Assembly: GCF_902497625.1 (NCBI RefSeq)
Contig: NZ_CABVGX010000027.1
Coordinates: 1 to 64,000 of the forward strand
DNA length: 64,000 nt
Direction of reading: 5' to 3'
Source: Pseudomonas fluorescens
GTDB lineage: Bacteria > Pseudomonadota > Gammaproteobacteria > Pseudomonadales > Pseudomonadaceae
Shown here one piece after another: positions 38,601 through 43,748 of the stretch (within the stretch, counting starts at the first letter, position 1; the number at the start of each line of letters is the position of its first letter). Both the position numbers and the translations under genes were made by a program. Under the pieces are notes generated by a model. The model made no database searches and was not told the DNA's origin. It saw only the letters and a list, made by a program, of their open reading frames with translations.

Positions 38601-39607
38601 GCAGTGCCGGTGACGAACAGCGTGGCTTCGGCCAAACCGTAAGACGCCATGAAATTGTCCTGGGTGAAACCGCACGGCGCGAACTTCTCGGCGAAGCGTT
38701 CCAGGGTGTCGAGACGAATCGGTTCCGAGCCGGAATAAGCCACTCGCCAACCACTCAGATCGAGGCGTGCCAGCGCCGATTCGCTGATCCGTTCACTGCA
38801 CAGGCGATAGGCAAAATCAGGACCGCCGCTGATGGTGCCGCGGTATTCGCTGATCGCTTCCAGCCAGCGCATGGGTCGACCCAGAAAGTACGCAGGCGAC
38901 ATCAGCACGCAAGGCACGCCGCTGAAAATCGGCTGCAACAGGCCGCCGATCAAGCCCATGTCGTGGTACAGCGGCAGCCAGCTGACGATCACGTCATCAG
39001 GGTTGAGGTCGATGCCGAAGCCGTGACGAATCAGCAATTCATTGGCGACCAGATTGCCGTGGCTGACTTGCACACCTTTGGGCAACGCGGTGGAGCCGGA
39101 GGTGTATTGCAGGAAAGCGATGTGGTCATGATCGAGATCCGGCTCGAGCCAATGCCCGGCCAGCTCAGCTGCCAATGTATCCACGCACAGCAGAGGCGGC
39201 GCACCTTCGATTTGCTGCAAAGCATCTTGCAGACCGGAGCTTGTCAGCAACATGCGCGGTTCGGCATCGCTGATGATCGACAGCAGACGCTCCTGATGAT
39301 GACGCTTGGCCGATTCCGGCGGGTAAGCCGGTACCGCGATTACGCCCGCATACAAACAACCGAAAAACGCCGCTACGTAGTCCGCTCCACTGGGAAACAG
39401 CAGCACAGCACGATCACCGAAATCCGCTTGCTCCTGCAACGCGCCTGCAATCATCCGCGCCCGTTGATCCAGCTCGCGATAACTGAGCACCACGGTCTGA
39501 TCTGCGGTGTCGGCGAGGAAGCGCAAAGCTACCCGATCCGGAGTCAGCGCCGCGCGGCGCTGAAGGGCCTGGACGAGAGTTCTTGGGATTTCGAACGCGT
39601 TGGTCAT
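26624..39607 (-). CDS. pvdL: pyoverdine chromophore NRPS PvdL
   Basis: A 4327-residue synthetase that builds the acyl-Glu-Tyr-Dab precursor of the pyoverdine chromophore. Domains by approximate residue: fatty-acyl-AMP ligase 10-560 (QYTSGSTALPKG), carrier 1 with GGNSIAAT near 608, condensation with HHIIADGW near 802, adenylation near 1276, carrier 2 GGHSLLAT near 1666, condensation HHIVTEGW near 1860, adenylation near 2338, carrier 3 GGDSILSI near 2737, epimerase HHLVVDGVSW near 2919, condensation HHILIDAW near 3384, adenylation near 3872, and carrier 4 near 4262. No thioesterase. The third adenylation code reads D-I-W-E-L-T-A-D-D, typical of diaminobutyrate. The frame extends 76 codons further, but homology and AGGAAA place the ATG at 39607. 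Confidence 0.97.
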   Translation of the reverse strand: MTNAFEIPRTLVQALQRRAALTPDRVALRFLADTADQTVVLSYRELDQRARMIAGALQEQADFGDRAVLLFPSGADYVAAFFGCLYAGVIAVPAYPPESAKRHHQERLLSIISDAEPRMLLTSSGLQDALQQIEGAPPLLCVDTLAAELAGHWLEPDLDHDHIAFLQYTSGSTALPKGVQVSHGNLVANELLIRHGFGIDLNPDDVIVSWLPLYHDMGLIGGLLQPIFSGVPCVLMSPAYFLGRPMRWLEAISEYRGTISGGPDFAYRLCSERISESALARLDLSGWRVAYSGSEPIRLDTLERFAEKFAPCGFTQDNFMASYGLAEATLFVTGTARGQGIGNLRVDEQALAQNRVQRGEGTAIVSCGISQPDHAVQIVDPLALTGLADNSVGEVWATGPSIAHGYWRNRQASAQTFVEQAGRTWLRTGDLGFIREGELFITGRLKDLLIVRGQNLYPQDIEQIIEREVEVVRKGRVAAFAVNVGGQESIGVAAEISRSVQKILPPDALIKAIRQAVAQAYQEAPSVVALLNPGALPKTSSGKLQRSACRNRLADGSLDSYALFPSASMDNSVALDSASKLQTLIGRIWSEQLQVAQVDSDDHFFLLGGNSIAATQMVARLREELSLELNLRLLFEAPTLGAFAVAVARLQQDGGLAQGTIPRLSRSEALPQSLAQNRLWITWQLDPQSSAYNIPGALRLRGGLDENALRISFQQLIDRHESLRTRFVERDGVALQQVDADARLNLQLIDLSELPEAEREIRALQIREEEARAQFDLQKGLLLRVTLVRLDEDDHQLLVTLHHIIADGWSLNVLIDEFSRLYAAASQGQTATLAALPTQYADYGSWQRQWLAQGEGERQLAYWKAQLGEEHPPLNLATDHPRSAQQTFSAARHSIKLGSALSEVIRQTAQTHEATPFMLLLAAFQSLLHRYSGQRDIRVGVPNANRPRLETHGLIGFFINTQVLRAEVDLRLSFVELLAQTRQATLGAQAHQDLPFEQLLEAFAQARERGLFQVMFNHQQRDLSALRRLPGLLAEELPWHSREAKFDLQLHSEEDRNGRLSLSFDYASELFEASTIERLAQHFCNLLKGICAAPKTAIGDLQLLTPSEQDLQQDWSAAPCAPARHWLPELLNEQARRSPLSTALMWDGGSLDFTELHTRANRLAHYLRDKGVGPDVCVAIAAERSPQLLIGLLAILKAGGAYVPLDPDYPVERLAYMLGDSGVELLLTQTALLDRLPASAGVSVIAMDALHLESWPSQAPGLHLQGDNLAYVIYTSGSTGQPKGVSNTHAALAERLQWMQNTYQLNDSDVLMQKAPISFDVSVWECFWPLITGARLLLAGPGEHRDPLRIAQLVRQYGVTTLHFVPPLLSLFIEEPLSAECTSLRRLFSGGEALPTEVRDRVLAQLPAAQLHNRYGPTETAINVTHWHCTTDDGERSPIGRPLGNVICRVLDGELNPLPAGVPGELCISGTGLARGYLGRPGLTAERFVVDPLGGQGARLYRTGDRARWSADGVIEYLGRLDQQVKLRGFRVEPQEIEAHLLAQAGVAQAVVLVRETAAGEQLIGYYTASDCNEAAEQQRARLSAALAAGLPEYMVPAQLMRLQQMPLSPSGKLDRRALPEPHWQVREHVEPITALEQQIAAVWRDVLGLAQIGLRDDFFALGGHSLLATQIISRSRQACDVELPLRTLFEHSELGAFAEQVRLIQVSGSTNKQPPIASVDRRKPVPLSYSQQRMWFLWQMEPDSPAYNVGGMARLRGVLDVGRFEAALQALIIRHETLRTTFPSVDGVAQQRVHAQTGLRMDWKDFSALNPDLREQRVQALADSEAHQPFDLETGPLLRACLVKTAEHEHYLVLTLHHIVTEGWAMDIFARELSALYEAFVDDRESPLQPLPVQYLDYSVWQRQWLESGERQRQLDYWTAQLGREHPLLELPADRPRPAMQSHRGELYRFDLSDELAGRVRAFNAQNGLTLFMTMTAALAVLLYRYSGQTDLRIGAPVANRIRPESEGLIGAFLNTQVLRCQLDGQMSVAELFEQVRHTVIEGQSHQDLPFDHLVEALQPPRSAAYNPLFQVMCNVQRWEFQQSRTLAGMTVEYLANDARATKFDLNLEVTDLDHRLGCCLTYSTDLFDEPRIGRMAGHWRTLLEALLADPQQRLGELPLLDASEQQSLLDSLGVEPGEHRLDQCIHQLFSEQALIRGDAPALTFADETLSYAELDRRANRLAWVLRERGVGPQVRVGLALERSLEMVIGLLAILKAGGAYVPLDPEYPLDRLHYMIEDSGVGLLLSDAAMFDALGELPPGVERWCLEDDAAALADDPASELPFVSLPQHQAYLIYTSGSTGKPKGVVVSHGEIAMHCRAVIERFGMRPDDCELHFYSINFDAATERLLVPLLSGAQVVLRAQGQWDAQDVCGLIRRHRINILGFTPSYGSQLAQWLATQGDTLPVRMCITGGEALTGEHLQRIRAAFTPELFFNAYGPTETVVMPLASLAPEQLEEGLGSVPIGSVIGARVAYILDNDLALVPQGATGELCVGGAGLAQGYHQRPGITAERFVANPFMADGGRIYRTGDLVRQRADGLVEYLGRIDHQVKIRGFRIELGEIETRLLEHPSIREAVVLALDAPSGKQLVGYLVTDVGSQDENQQAALRDALKNHLKSRLPDYMVPTHLILLPSMPLTANGKLDRRALPAPDPELNRQHYVAPSNELELALASIWCAVLNVEQVGLNDNFFELGGDSILSIQVVSRARQQGIHFSPRDLFQHQTVQTLAAVATGTAQVTAEQGLLSGESLLTPIQHWFFDTEIVQRQHWNQALLLAPTVALEPHRLEQALLAVIEQHDALRLRFEQSAGEWKAHHQAFCDAPVLLQVQVASLEKCTALFADAQRSLNLQHGPLMRVLLVDGPEGAQRLFIAIHHLVVDGVSWRVVLDDLQSVYRQLEHQQSVRLPAKTSALRDWAARLQAYAGSESLREELKWWQAQLAGPGAELPCHRADGGRQNRHAQTVSVRLDAEATRQLLQQAPSAYRTQVNDLLLNALARVVCRWSGHESALIQLEGHGRESLFDDVDLTRTVGWFTSAYPLRLTPLAEQGASIKAIKEQLRAVPHKGLGYGVLRYLADDLCRQTMAALPVAPITFNYLGQFDQSFGADALFLPLDEPVGAAHDEHAPLPNELSVDSQVYGGELVLRWTFSAERYDPQTIDDLANAYLGELHSVIEHCLQDTAGGLTPSDFPLAKLTQLQLDALPIPAANIEDVYPLTPMQEGMLLHTLLEPGTGLYYMQDRYRINSELDPQRFAQAWQAVNARHEALRASFCWNVGEDMLQVIHKPGSTPIEYLDWSAVVESEQEPKLQTLLKSEREAGFDLLHQAPFHLRLIKVGAARYWFMMSNHHILIDAWCRSLLMNDFFEIYTALGEGRDAQLPLPPRYRDYIGWLQRQSLTEARQWWKSNLQGFERTTPIPSDRPFLREHAGDSGGMIVGDRYTRLDARDGARLRQLAQAHQLTINTFAQAAWALVLRRLSGDRDVLFGVTVAGRPVEMPEMQRTVGLFINSVALRVKIPEDEQPCSVREWLSGLLDSNMQLREYEYLPLVSIQENSELPKGQPLFDSLFVFENAPVEVSVLDRAQSLNATSDSGRTHTNFPLTAVCYPGDDLGLHLSYDQRYFDESTIERMLAEFKRLLLALVEGFHGEMADLPLLGADERGFLLHGCNQSEHDYPLQQSYVALFETQVARHPQRIAASCLDRQLTYFELNRRSNRLGHALIAAGVGLDQPVALLAERNLDLLGMIIGSFKAGAGYLPLDPALPSPRLGRIIELSRTPLLVCTRSCHEQAVALLDAFACTNRPKLLVWEEVQASAVALDNPGVYSGPDNLAYVIYTSGSTGLPKGVMVEQRGMLNNQFSKVPYLNLSEADVIAQTASQSFDISVWQFLAAPLFGARVDIVPNTLAHDPQGLLAHVSAQGITVLESVPSLIQGMLAQERMSLDGLRWMLPTGEAMPPELARQWLLRYPEIGLVNAYGPAECSDDVAFFRVDLASTRGSYLPIGTPTDNNRLYLLDGALELVPLGAVGELCVAGTGVGRGYVSDPSRTAQVFVPNPLGAQGDRLYRTGDLARRRTDGVLEYVGRTDQQVKIRGYRIELGEIEARLHEQPEIRDAAVGVQEGANGKHLVGYLVATASALNPGERLERIKQRLRAELPEYMVPLHWLWLERMPLNANGKLDRKLLPALEIGQLQSQDYQPPRNELEQTLADIWAQVLKVERVGVEDNFFELGGHSLLATQIASRVQKTLQRDVPLRAMFECSTVAELATYINALASSDMTEEKVDRLNDLLAELEGL

Positions 39608-39759
39608 GAGTTTCCTGCCTGAATTCGGCTTGCAAGAGGTATCGGTGTTGTGCCGCCACCCCCGTTGGGGGCATGCAGGGCGTGGTCTTCGGCGACCGCG
39701 CAGGGCATAGGGAAATGCGCCTGTAAACGAGCTTTCATTCCGTTCCATTACCAATGAGT

Positions 39760-39783
39760 ACGGATGAGGCCGGCAATTAATTA
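39760..39783 (-). promoter_or_regulatory. IS box (PvdS promoter) of pvdL
   Basis: Minus strand: TAATT (39779-39783), 16 bases, CGT (39760-39762). There is one mismatch to TAAAT but the spacing is exact. It is the only such match in the pvdL-pvdS gap on this strand and lies about 150 bases before the pvdL ATG. Confidence 0.7.
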
Positions 39784-39883
39784 GTCGGCTGACCTGACCG
39801 TCAGCAGGGCCAAGGCATGGCCAAAGTGTGGCCATGTGTCGCAGTTCTCAGCTCGCACATTCACAGAGCAATAATTCTCCTTC

Positions 39884-39902
39884 TCAATTGACAATCATTA
39901 TC
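39884..39902 (+). promoter_or_regulatory. Fur box at pvdS promoter
   Basis: Fourteen of 19 positions match GATAATGATAATCATTATC, with the right half AATCATTATC exact. It overlaps the -35 element and spacer of the pvdS promoter, the position expected for iron-dependent repression by Fur. Confidence 0.85.
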
Positions 39903-39916
39903 ATTCAGCCTAATTT
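39888..39916 (+). promoter_or_regulatory. sigma70 promoter of pvdS
   Basis: TTGACA (39888-39893), a 17-base spacer and TAATTT (39911-39916), about 70 bases before the pvdS ATG. The Fur box covers the -35 and most of the spacer. Confidence 0.75.
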
Positions 39917-39987
39917 GTTGCCCGAAGTGCAGGACGGCTGCCAGGTGCCGGACGTCCCACGCCCCCATTTGCAGCAAGGTGATTTCC

Positions 39988-40536
39988 ATGACGGAACAAG
40001 TATCCACAAGCAGGTGCGATTCACCGCTACTTCAGGCATTCGTCGACAACCGACTGATTCTGGTCAAGATTGCAGCGCGTATTACCGGCTGCCGGTCACG
40101 CGCCGAAGATGTGGTTCAAGATGCGTTCTTCCGCCTGCAATCGGCGCCGCAGATCACGTCATCGTTCAAGGCTCAGTTGAGTTATCTGTTCCAGATCGTG
40201 CGAAACCTGGCGATCGATCACTATCGCAAGCAGGCACTGGAACTGAAGTATTCAGGGCCTGAAGAGGAAGGGTTGAACGTGGTGATACCAGGCGCTTCGC
40301 CGGAGACCTCGCACATCAATTTCTCGACCCTGGAAAACATCGCCGACGCGCTGACCGAATTGCCCAGCCGCACGCGTTATGCCTTCGAGATGTACCGCCT
40401 GCACGGCGTGCCGCAAAAAGACATTGCCAAGGAACTGGGCGTGTCGCCGACCCTGGTGAATTTCATGATTCGTGATGCGTTGGTGCACTGCCGCAAAGTC
40501 TCGGGCAGTCGCGCGGATACGTTTGCGCGGCGCTAG
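39988..40536 (+). CDS. pvdS: iron-starvation ECF sigma factor PvdS
   Basis: A 182-residue extracytoplasmic-function sigma factor that directs RNA polymerase to pyoverdine promoters (IS boxes). Region 2 is DVVQDAFFRLQ to LFQIVRNLAIDHYRKQ (residues about 40-85). Region 4 is LPSRTRYAFEMYRLHG, KDIAKELGVSPTLVNFMIRDAL (about 125-170). It is nearly identical to the P. aeruginosa protein as I remember it. The frame opens three codons earlier, but the MTEQVST start matches the family and has AAGGTGA in front. It is divergent from pvdL and repressed by Fur. Confidence 0.96.
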   Translation: MTEQVSTSRCDSPLLQAFVDNRLILVKIAARITGCRSRAEDVVQDAFFRLQSAPQITSSFKAQLSYLFQIVRNLAIDHYRKQALELKYSGPEEEGLNVVIPGASPETSHINFSTLENIADALTELPSRTRYAFEMYRLHGVPQKDIAKELGVSPTLVNFMIRDALVHCRKVSGSRADTFARR

Positions 40537-40612
40537 GCTGGAAGATTGCATCGATGTCTTGGGGTGCTGGATTTTGTCGGTGTACATATCCATTTCTGCG
40601 GTGAGGGCTTCT

Positions 40613-40681
40613 ATTGGTTCCGCTCTTACAGCGGGTCACTTGGAAAAGCACCAAGTAACCCGCTGTAAGAGCGGAACCAAT
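40613..40681. repeat. 31-bp near-perfect inverted repeat
   Basis: Arms starting ATTGGTTCCGCTCTTACAG (left, 40613) and ending in its complement (right, 40681) pair over about 31 bases with one mismatch, leaving a loop of about 7 bases. A related GGGT(T/C)ACTT...AAGTAACCC family is dispersed in many P. fluorescens-group genomes. It could act as a strong terminator for pvdS, although no T tract follows. Confidence 0.85.
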
Positions 40682-40743
40682 ATCAGCAACCACCGCAGCA
40701 ACGGATATGCACACCAGCAAAAAACAAGTCACCCTAGACAAAG

Positions 40744-40905
40744 CCATCGCTGGCCGGCCAGCTCCCACAGTAGTAAAACGAGTCCACCCCGCAGAATCCA
40801 GAAAAATCGAAGTCCGCTTTCGCGAGCAAGCCCGCTCCCACACTTAGACCGAATACTCTCAGAGAAAGTGATCAATTGTGGAAGCCGGGCTCGTTCGCGA
40901 AGACG
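40744..40905. repeat. cluster of degenerate REP elements
   Basis: Three REP-like cores within 160 bases: GCTGGCCGGCCAGCTCCCAC near 40749, TCGCGAGCAAGCCCGCTCCC near 40822 and the inverted GCCGGGCTCGTTCGCGAAG near 40882. They fill the gap between pvdS and the convergent pvdY. Confidence 0.7.
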
Positions 40906-40940
40906 GACTCATGACCAACAAAGACCCCAAGCCCTGGACC

Positions 40941-41954
40941 TCACGCCAACACACACCGATCAAAAAACCGCTCCCGCCCCAACACCATCAATGCTGCACG
41001 TTTATGGGGGAAATCGAATTCCTTTTCACAGTGGAAGCACTGATTCTGCAGATAGCCAATCATCGTCGCGTTGTCCGCACGCGGCTCGGCGACCACTCGC
41101 TGAGTGCGCTGATCGTCGAGAAACAGGTAATGCACCAGCGCCGATAACCAGCTCGCCACCTTGTGCGGCCCGCGGTGGTTTTCTTCGCCGACCAGCATGT
41201 GAATGCCCCGGTCGTAATCGCCGGTGTCATAGAACGGCGCGATCCGGTCTTCCTTGGCCCAATAGGCTTCGAAATAGGCAAACGGCTGATCGTCGAAACA
41301 GCCGATAAGGGTCAAGGTATGCGGGTCGGCTTCGAGTTTTTCCAGGTAGGCGCGATGCTGTTCGAGGCTGCCCTCCTCCTCCCAGAAACGGGCGACGCGC
41401 GCACTGTTTTGCCAACGACTGAAGCGCTCCAGGTCCCGTTCGATTTCAACTGCACGCAAGGATATCCAGGCGCCCAGCCGCGCATCGAAACGCCGGTAGA
41501 CTTCACCGCGCGGTTTCGCCGCACGCAATGGATGGCGCTTGCCGTCACTGATGACCATCTGCTGTGGATAACTGTCGGCCATTGCCCGGCCCAACCAGGG
41601 CTGCGGCAATTGCCAGAACAACGTGCGCTCGCAGCGATATTCGCCGAGACTTTCGGTGGGGACCAGCAACCCGCTGAGCAATGTTTGCGCCGGCACCTCA
41701 TCGAGCCGCCAGACCAGGCGCTGCCAAGCAGGATTGCGAGCGAACAACCAGTAACAGCTCAACCAGATTGCCTGACTATCGAGCGGGGCAAGGTGCTCTT
41801 CAACACGCACCTGCAACCCGGACTCGCGACTCAGGCGCAGCGTAATCAACGGCTGCCCTTCCAGGTTCAACATCAGGCGGCTTGCAGTTTCATCAGCCGT
41901 AAGGCTTTTGCCAGTCGGCAAGGCCAAGGCCGTCAGGTCATTCGGATTGGGCAT
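40941..41954 (-). CDS. pvdY: PvdY, IucB/AlcB-like siderophore N-acyltransferase
   Basis: A 337-residue GNAT-fold enzyme of the siderophore acyltransferase family (IucB, AlcB, rhizobactin RhbD). The C-terminal catalytic half contains QPFAYFEAYWAKEDRI, a DYDRGIHMLVGEENHRG segment around the acetyl-CoA loop, and VVAEPRADN, all family signatures. Such enzymes acylate a hydroxylated amino group; in pyoverdine producers PvdY-type proteins are proposed to modify N5-hydroxyornithine. An exact IS box lies 39 bases upstream, which ties it to the PvdS regulon independently of homology. Convergent with pvdS. Confidence 0.85.
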   Translation of the reverse strand: MPNPNDLTALALPTGKSLTADETASRLMLNLEGQPLITLRLSRESGLQVRVEEHLAPLDSQAIWLSCYWLFARNPAWQRLVWRLDEVPAQTLLSGLLVPTESLGEYRCERTLFWQLPQPWLGRAMADSYPQQMVISDGKRHPLRAAKPRGEVYRRFDARLGAWISLRAVEIERDLERFSRWQNSARVARFWEEEGSLEQHRAYLEKLEADPHTLTLIGCFDDQPFAYFEAYWAKEDRIAPFYDTGDYDRGIHMLVGEENHRGPHKVASWLSALVHYLFLDDQRTQRVVAEPRADNATMIGYLQNQCFHCEKEFDFPHKRAALMVLGRERFFDRCVLA

Positions 41955-41992
41955 GGGTGGGGCTCACGATTCGTCGACAATTCAACAAAGTG

Positions 41993-42016
41993 ACGTGAGC
42001 CAGTACGGAAAATTTA
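41993..42016 (-). promoter_or_regulatory. IS box (PvdS promoter) of pvdY
   Basis: Minus strand: TAAAT (42012-42016), 16 bases, CGT (41993-41995). Exact match, in the gap between the solute-binding gene and pvdY. Confidence 0.85.
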
Positions 42017-42045
42017 ACCGACGGCGGCAAATACCTGCTTCGGGC

Positions 42046-42915
42046 TCAGTTGCCCGGCACCGGCACCACCGCAATTTGGTACGGATCGAAAATCTTCAGC
42101 ATCTGACCGTCATCGCGCAACCTTTGCAACAGCTTGCCAAAGGCCACACCACTGATCGGCGCCGCGGGGCGCAGGATCGCGTAATGATGATAGATCTGAT
42201 CGACCCGCTCGGAGACCAGCAATTGATTCGCAACCTTTTCGTTGCGCAGCAGGTAATCGCTCAAGTACGAACGCGTCACCAAGGCGATGTCCGCCCGACC
42301 GCGCAGCACCATCAACAGGTTGCTGTCATGGGAATAGGTCAGCGTGGCGTTGTAGTTTTTTGCCAGCAGTTTGGGGTCGGCAATGAAGTCGGCGAATTCG
42401 TAGTGGTAGCCGCTGAACAGCGCCAGACGCTTGCCGAGGAGATCGGCAAAGTAGGTTTGCTGGCGCACCGTATGACCGTCAGGCGAGCGTTGCGCGACGA
42501 ATATTTCCGCGTCTTCCAGCCCCATGTCGACAGTGGTGTGCGGGATCTCGGCCCAGCCCCATTGCGGGTTCTCGAAGATCGCCATGTCCACCCGGCCTTG
42601 CTTGAAGTCACCGAAGCGCCGCGGAATCGAGGTGGGCACCAGAACAAACTGATAGTCGCTTTGCGAGGTGTTGAGCGCTTCGATCAATTGCGGCAGCAGG
42701 CCCGTGTCGGCACCGGACTCGGGACGCACCGTGTACGGCGGAAAGTGTGCGGCGCCGACTCGCACCAGTTGTGCAGCCTGGACGGGCAAACCCCACAGCA
42801 TCGCGAGCGCCGGGAGCAAAAAGCCCAGGGCCGTCCGAATTGGCGAAGACTTCAAAAAACCCACTCCCCGAAAAAGACGCCGCATTGCATTGAAGCCAGG
42901 CGGTTCAGGCAACAT
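42046..42915 (-). CDS. periplasmic solute-binding (family 3-like) protein
   Basis: A 289-residue secreted protein. A long signal region ends near LPVQAAQ, then LVRVGAAHFPPYTV opens a type II periplasmic binding fold as in amino-acid binding proteins. No transporter genes are adjacent, so it is an orphan, perhaps a sensor or signalling partner. ATGs at 42915 and 42885 are both possible; GGAG ten bases before the first supports it, but the N-terminus is then unusually long for a signal. It is co-oriented with pvdY but separated by that gene's own promoter. Confidence 0.72.
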   Translation of the reverse strand: MLPEPPGFNAMRRLFRGVGFLKSSPIRTALGFLLPALAMLWGLPVQAAQLVRVGAAHFPPYTVRPESGADTGLLPQLIEALNTSQSDYQFVLVPTSIPRRFGDFKQGRVDMAIFENPQWGWAEIPHTTVDMGLEDAEIFVAQRSPDGHTVRQQTYFADLLGKRLALFSGYHYEFADFIADPKLLAKNYNATLTYSHDSNLLMVLRGRADIALVTRSYLSDYLLRNEKVANQLLVSERVDQIYHHYAILRPAAPISGVAFGKLLQRLRDDGQMLKIFDPYQIAVVPVPGN

Positions 42916-42942
42916 AGCCGGTTGGCTCCACTGCCGCTGATA

Positions 42943-43569
42943 CTACTGTTTTTCTTCCAGGACCAGTATCAATGCCTCATCGGCCAATTGATCAAGGTTC
43001 ATGCTGCCATCGGGGCGAAACCAGGTAGTGGTCCAGGACAGCGCGCCTGTGAGGAAACGCCGGGTGATGAACACATCGCCACGAATCATCCCGGCCTGTC
43101 TTGCTTCGCCCAGCACCTGCAGCCAGAGTTCTTCATACACATCACGCAGCGCCAGCACTTTTGCCTGACCCTCCTCGGACAGCGAACGCCATTCATACAC
43201 CAACACCGCCATGGCTTCGCCGCTGCCGCCCATGATCGACTGCAATTCGCAGCGAATCAGCGCCAGCACCCGCTCGCGCACATTGGCCGCGTCGGCCAGG
43301 GCGGCCCGCATCAGCGCCGTGTTGTAACGGATGGTTTCTTCCATCACCGCGCGCAGGATTTCGTCCTTGCTTTTGAAGTGATGAAAGATGCTGCCCGACT
43401 GTATGCCCACCGCGCCGGCCAGATCGCGCACGGTGGTGCGCTCGTAGCCTTTGTTGCGAAACAGGTGAGCGGCCACTTGCAGTAATTTGCCACGGGCGCT
43501 GTCCGGGTCTGTCAACTGGCCGTTATCGACCAGCTCACGCATCACCCGCAGGGCTTTTTGCTCGTCCAC
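42943..43569 (-). CDS. atuR: AtuR, TetR-family repressor of terpene genes
   Basis: A 208-residue TetR repressor. The DNA-binding domain reads ARGKLLQVAAHLFRNKGYERTTVRDLAG, then GIQSGSIFHHFKSKDEIL. The C-terminal domain is of the TetR_C type seen in fatty-acid and terpene regulators. The frame extends to a TTG at 43593, but a GTG at 43569 with AGGAGA in front is the better start. It is divergent from atuA with two inverted 19-bp sites between, as reported for P. aeruginosa AtuR, whose ligand is probably a terpenoid acyl-CoA. Confidence 0.87.
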   Translation of the reverse strand: MDEQKALRVMRELVDNGQLTDPDSARGKLLQVAAHLFRNKGYERTTVRDLAGAVGIQSGSIFHHFKSKDEILRAVMEETIRYNTALMRAALADAANVRERVLALIRCELQSIMGGSGEAMAVLVYEWRSLSEEGQAKVLALRDVYEELWLQVLGEARQAGMIRGDVFITRRFLTGALSWTTTWFRPDGSMNLDQLADEALILVLEEKQ

Positions 43570-43654
43570 CCGTTCTCTCCTACAGTCGATCAATCAAAAC
43601 GCCGCGCGCCGCATAAACAGCAACAGTGGCGCCGGCAATTTAAGCTGGCGCAGG

Positions 43655-43720
43655 CTACCAAGCAAGCGCTTGGGAAGAAGATAGCGGTGCCCGTTTACAA
43701 ACCAAGCGCTTGCTTGGTAG
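43655..43720. promoter_or_regulatory. AtuR operator pair
   Basis: CTACCAAGCAAGCGCTTGG at 43655-43673 recurs exactly, in inverted orientation, at 43702-43720. Each copy contains the inner palindrome AAGCGCTT. Centres are 47 bases apart. Two inverted repeats in the atuA-atuR gap are the published AtuR binding arrangement in P. aeruginosa. Confidence 0.85.
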
Positions 43721-43748
43721 TCTCGAAAGCATTCCGTCGGAGGTGGCT

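Noticed and set aside
27623..39622. Several 200 to 550-codon plus-strand frames antisense to pvdL
   Set aside because: These are the usual shadow frames of a GC-rich gene; their translations are rich in His, Gln and Arg and match nothing.
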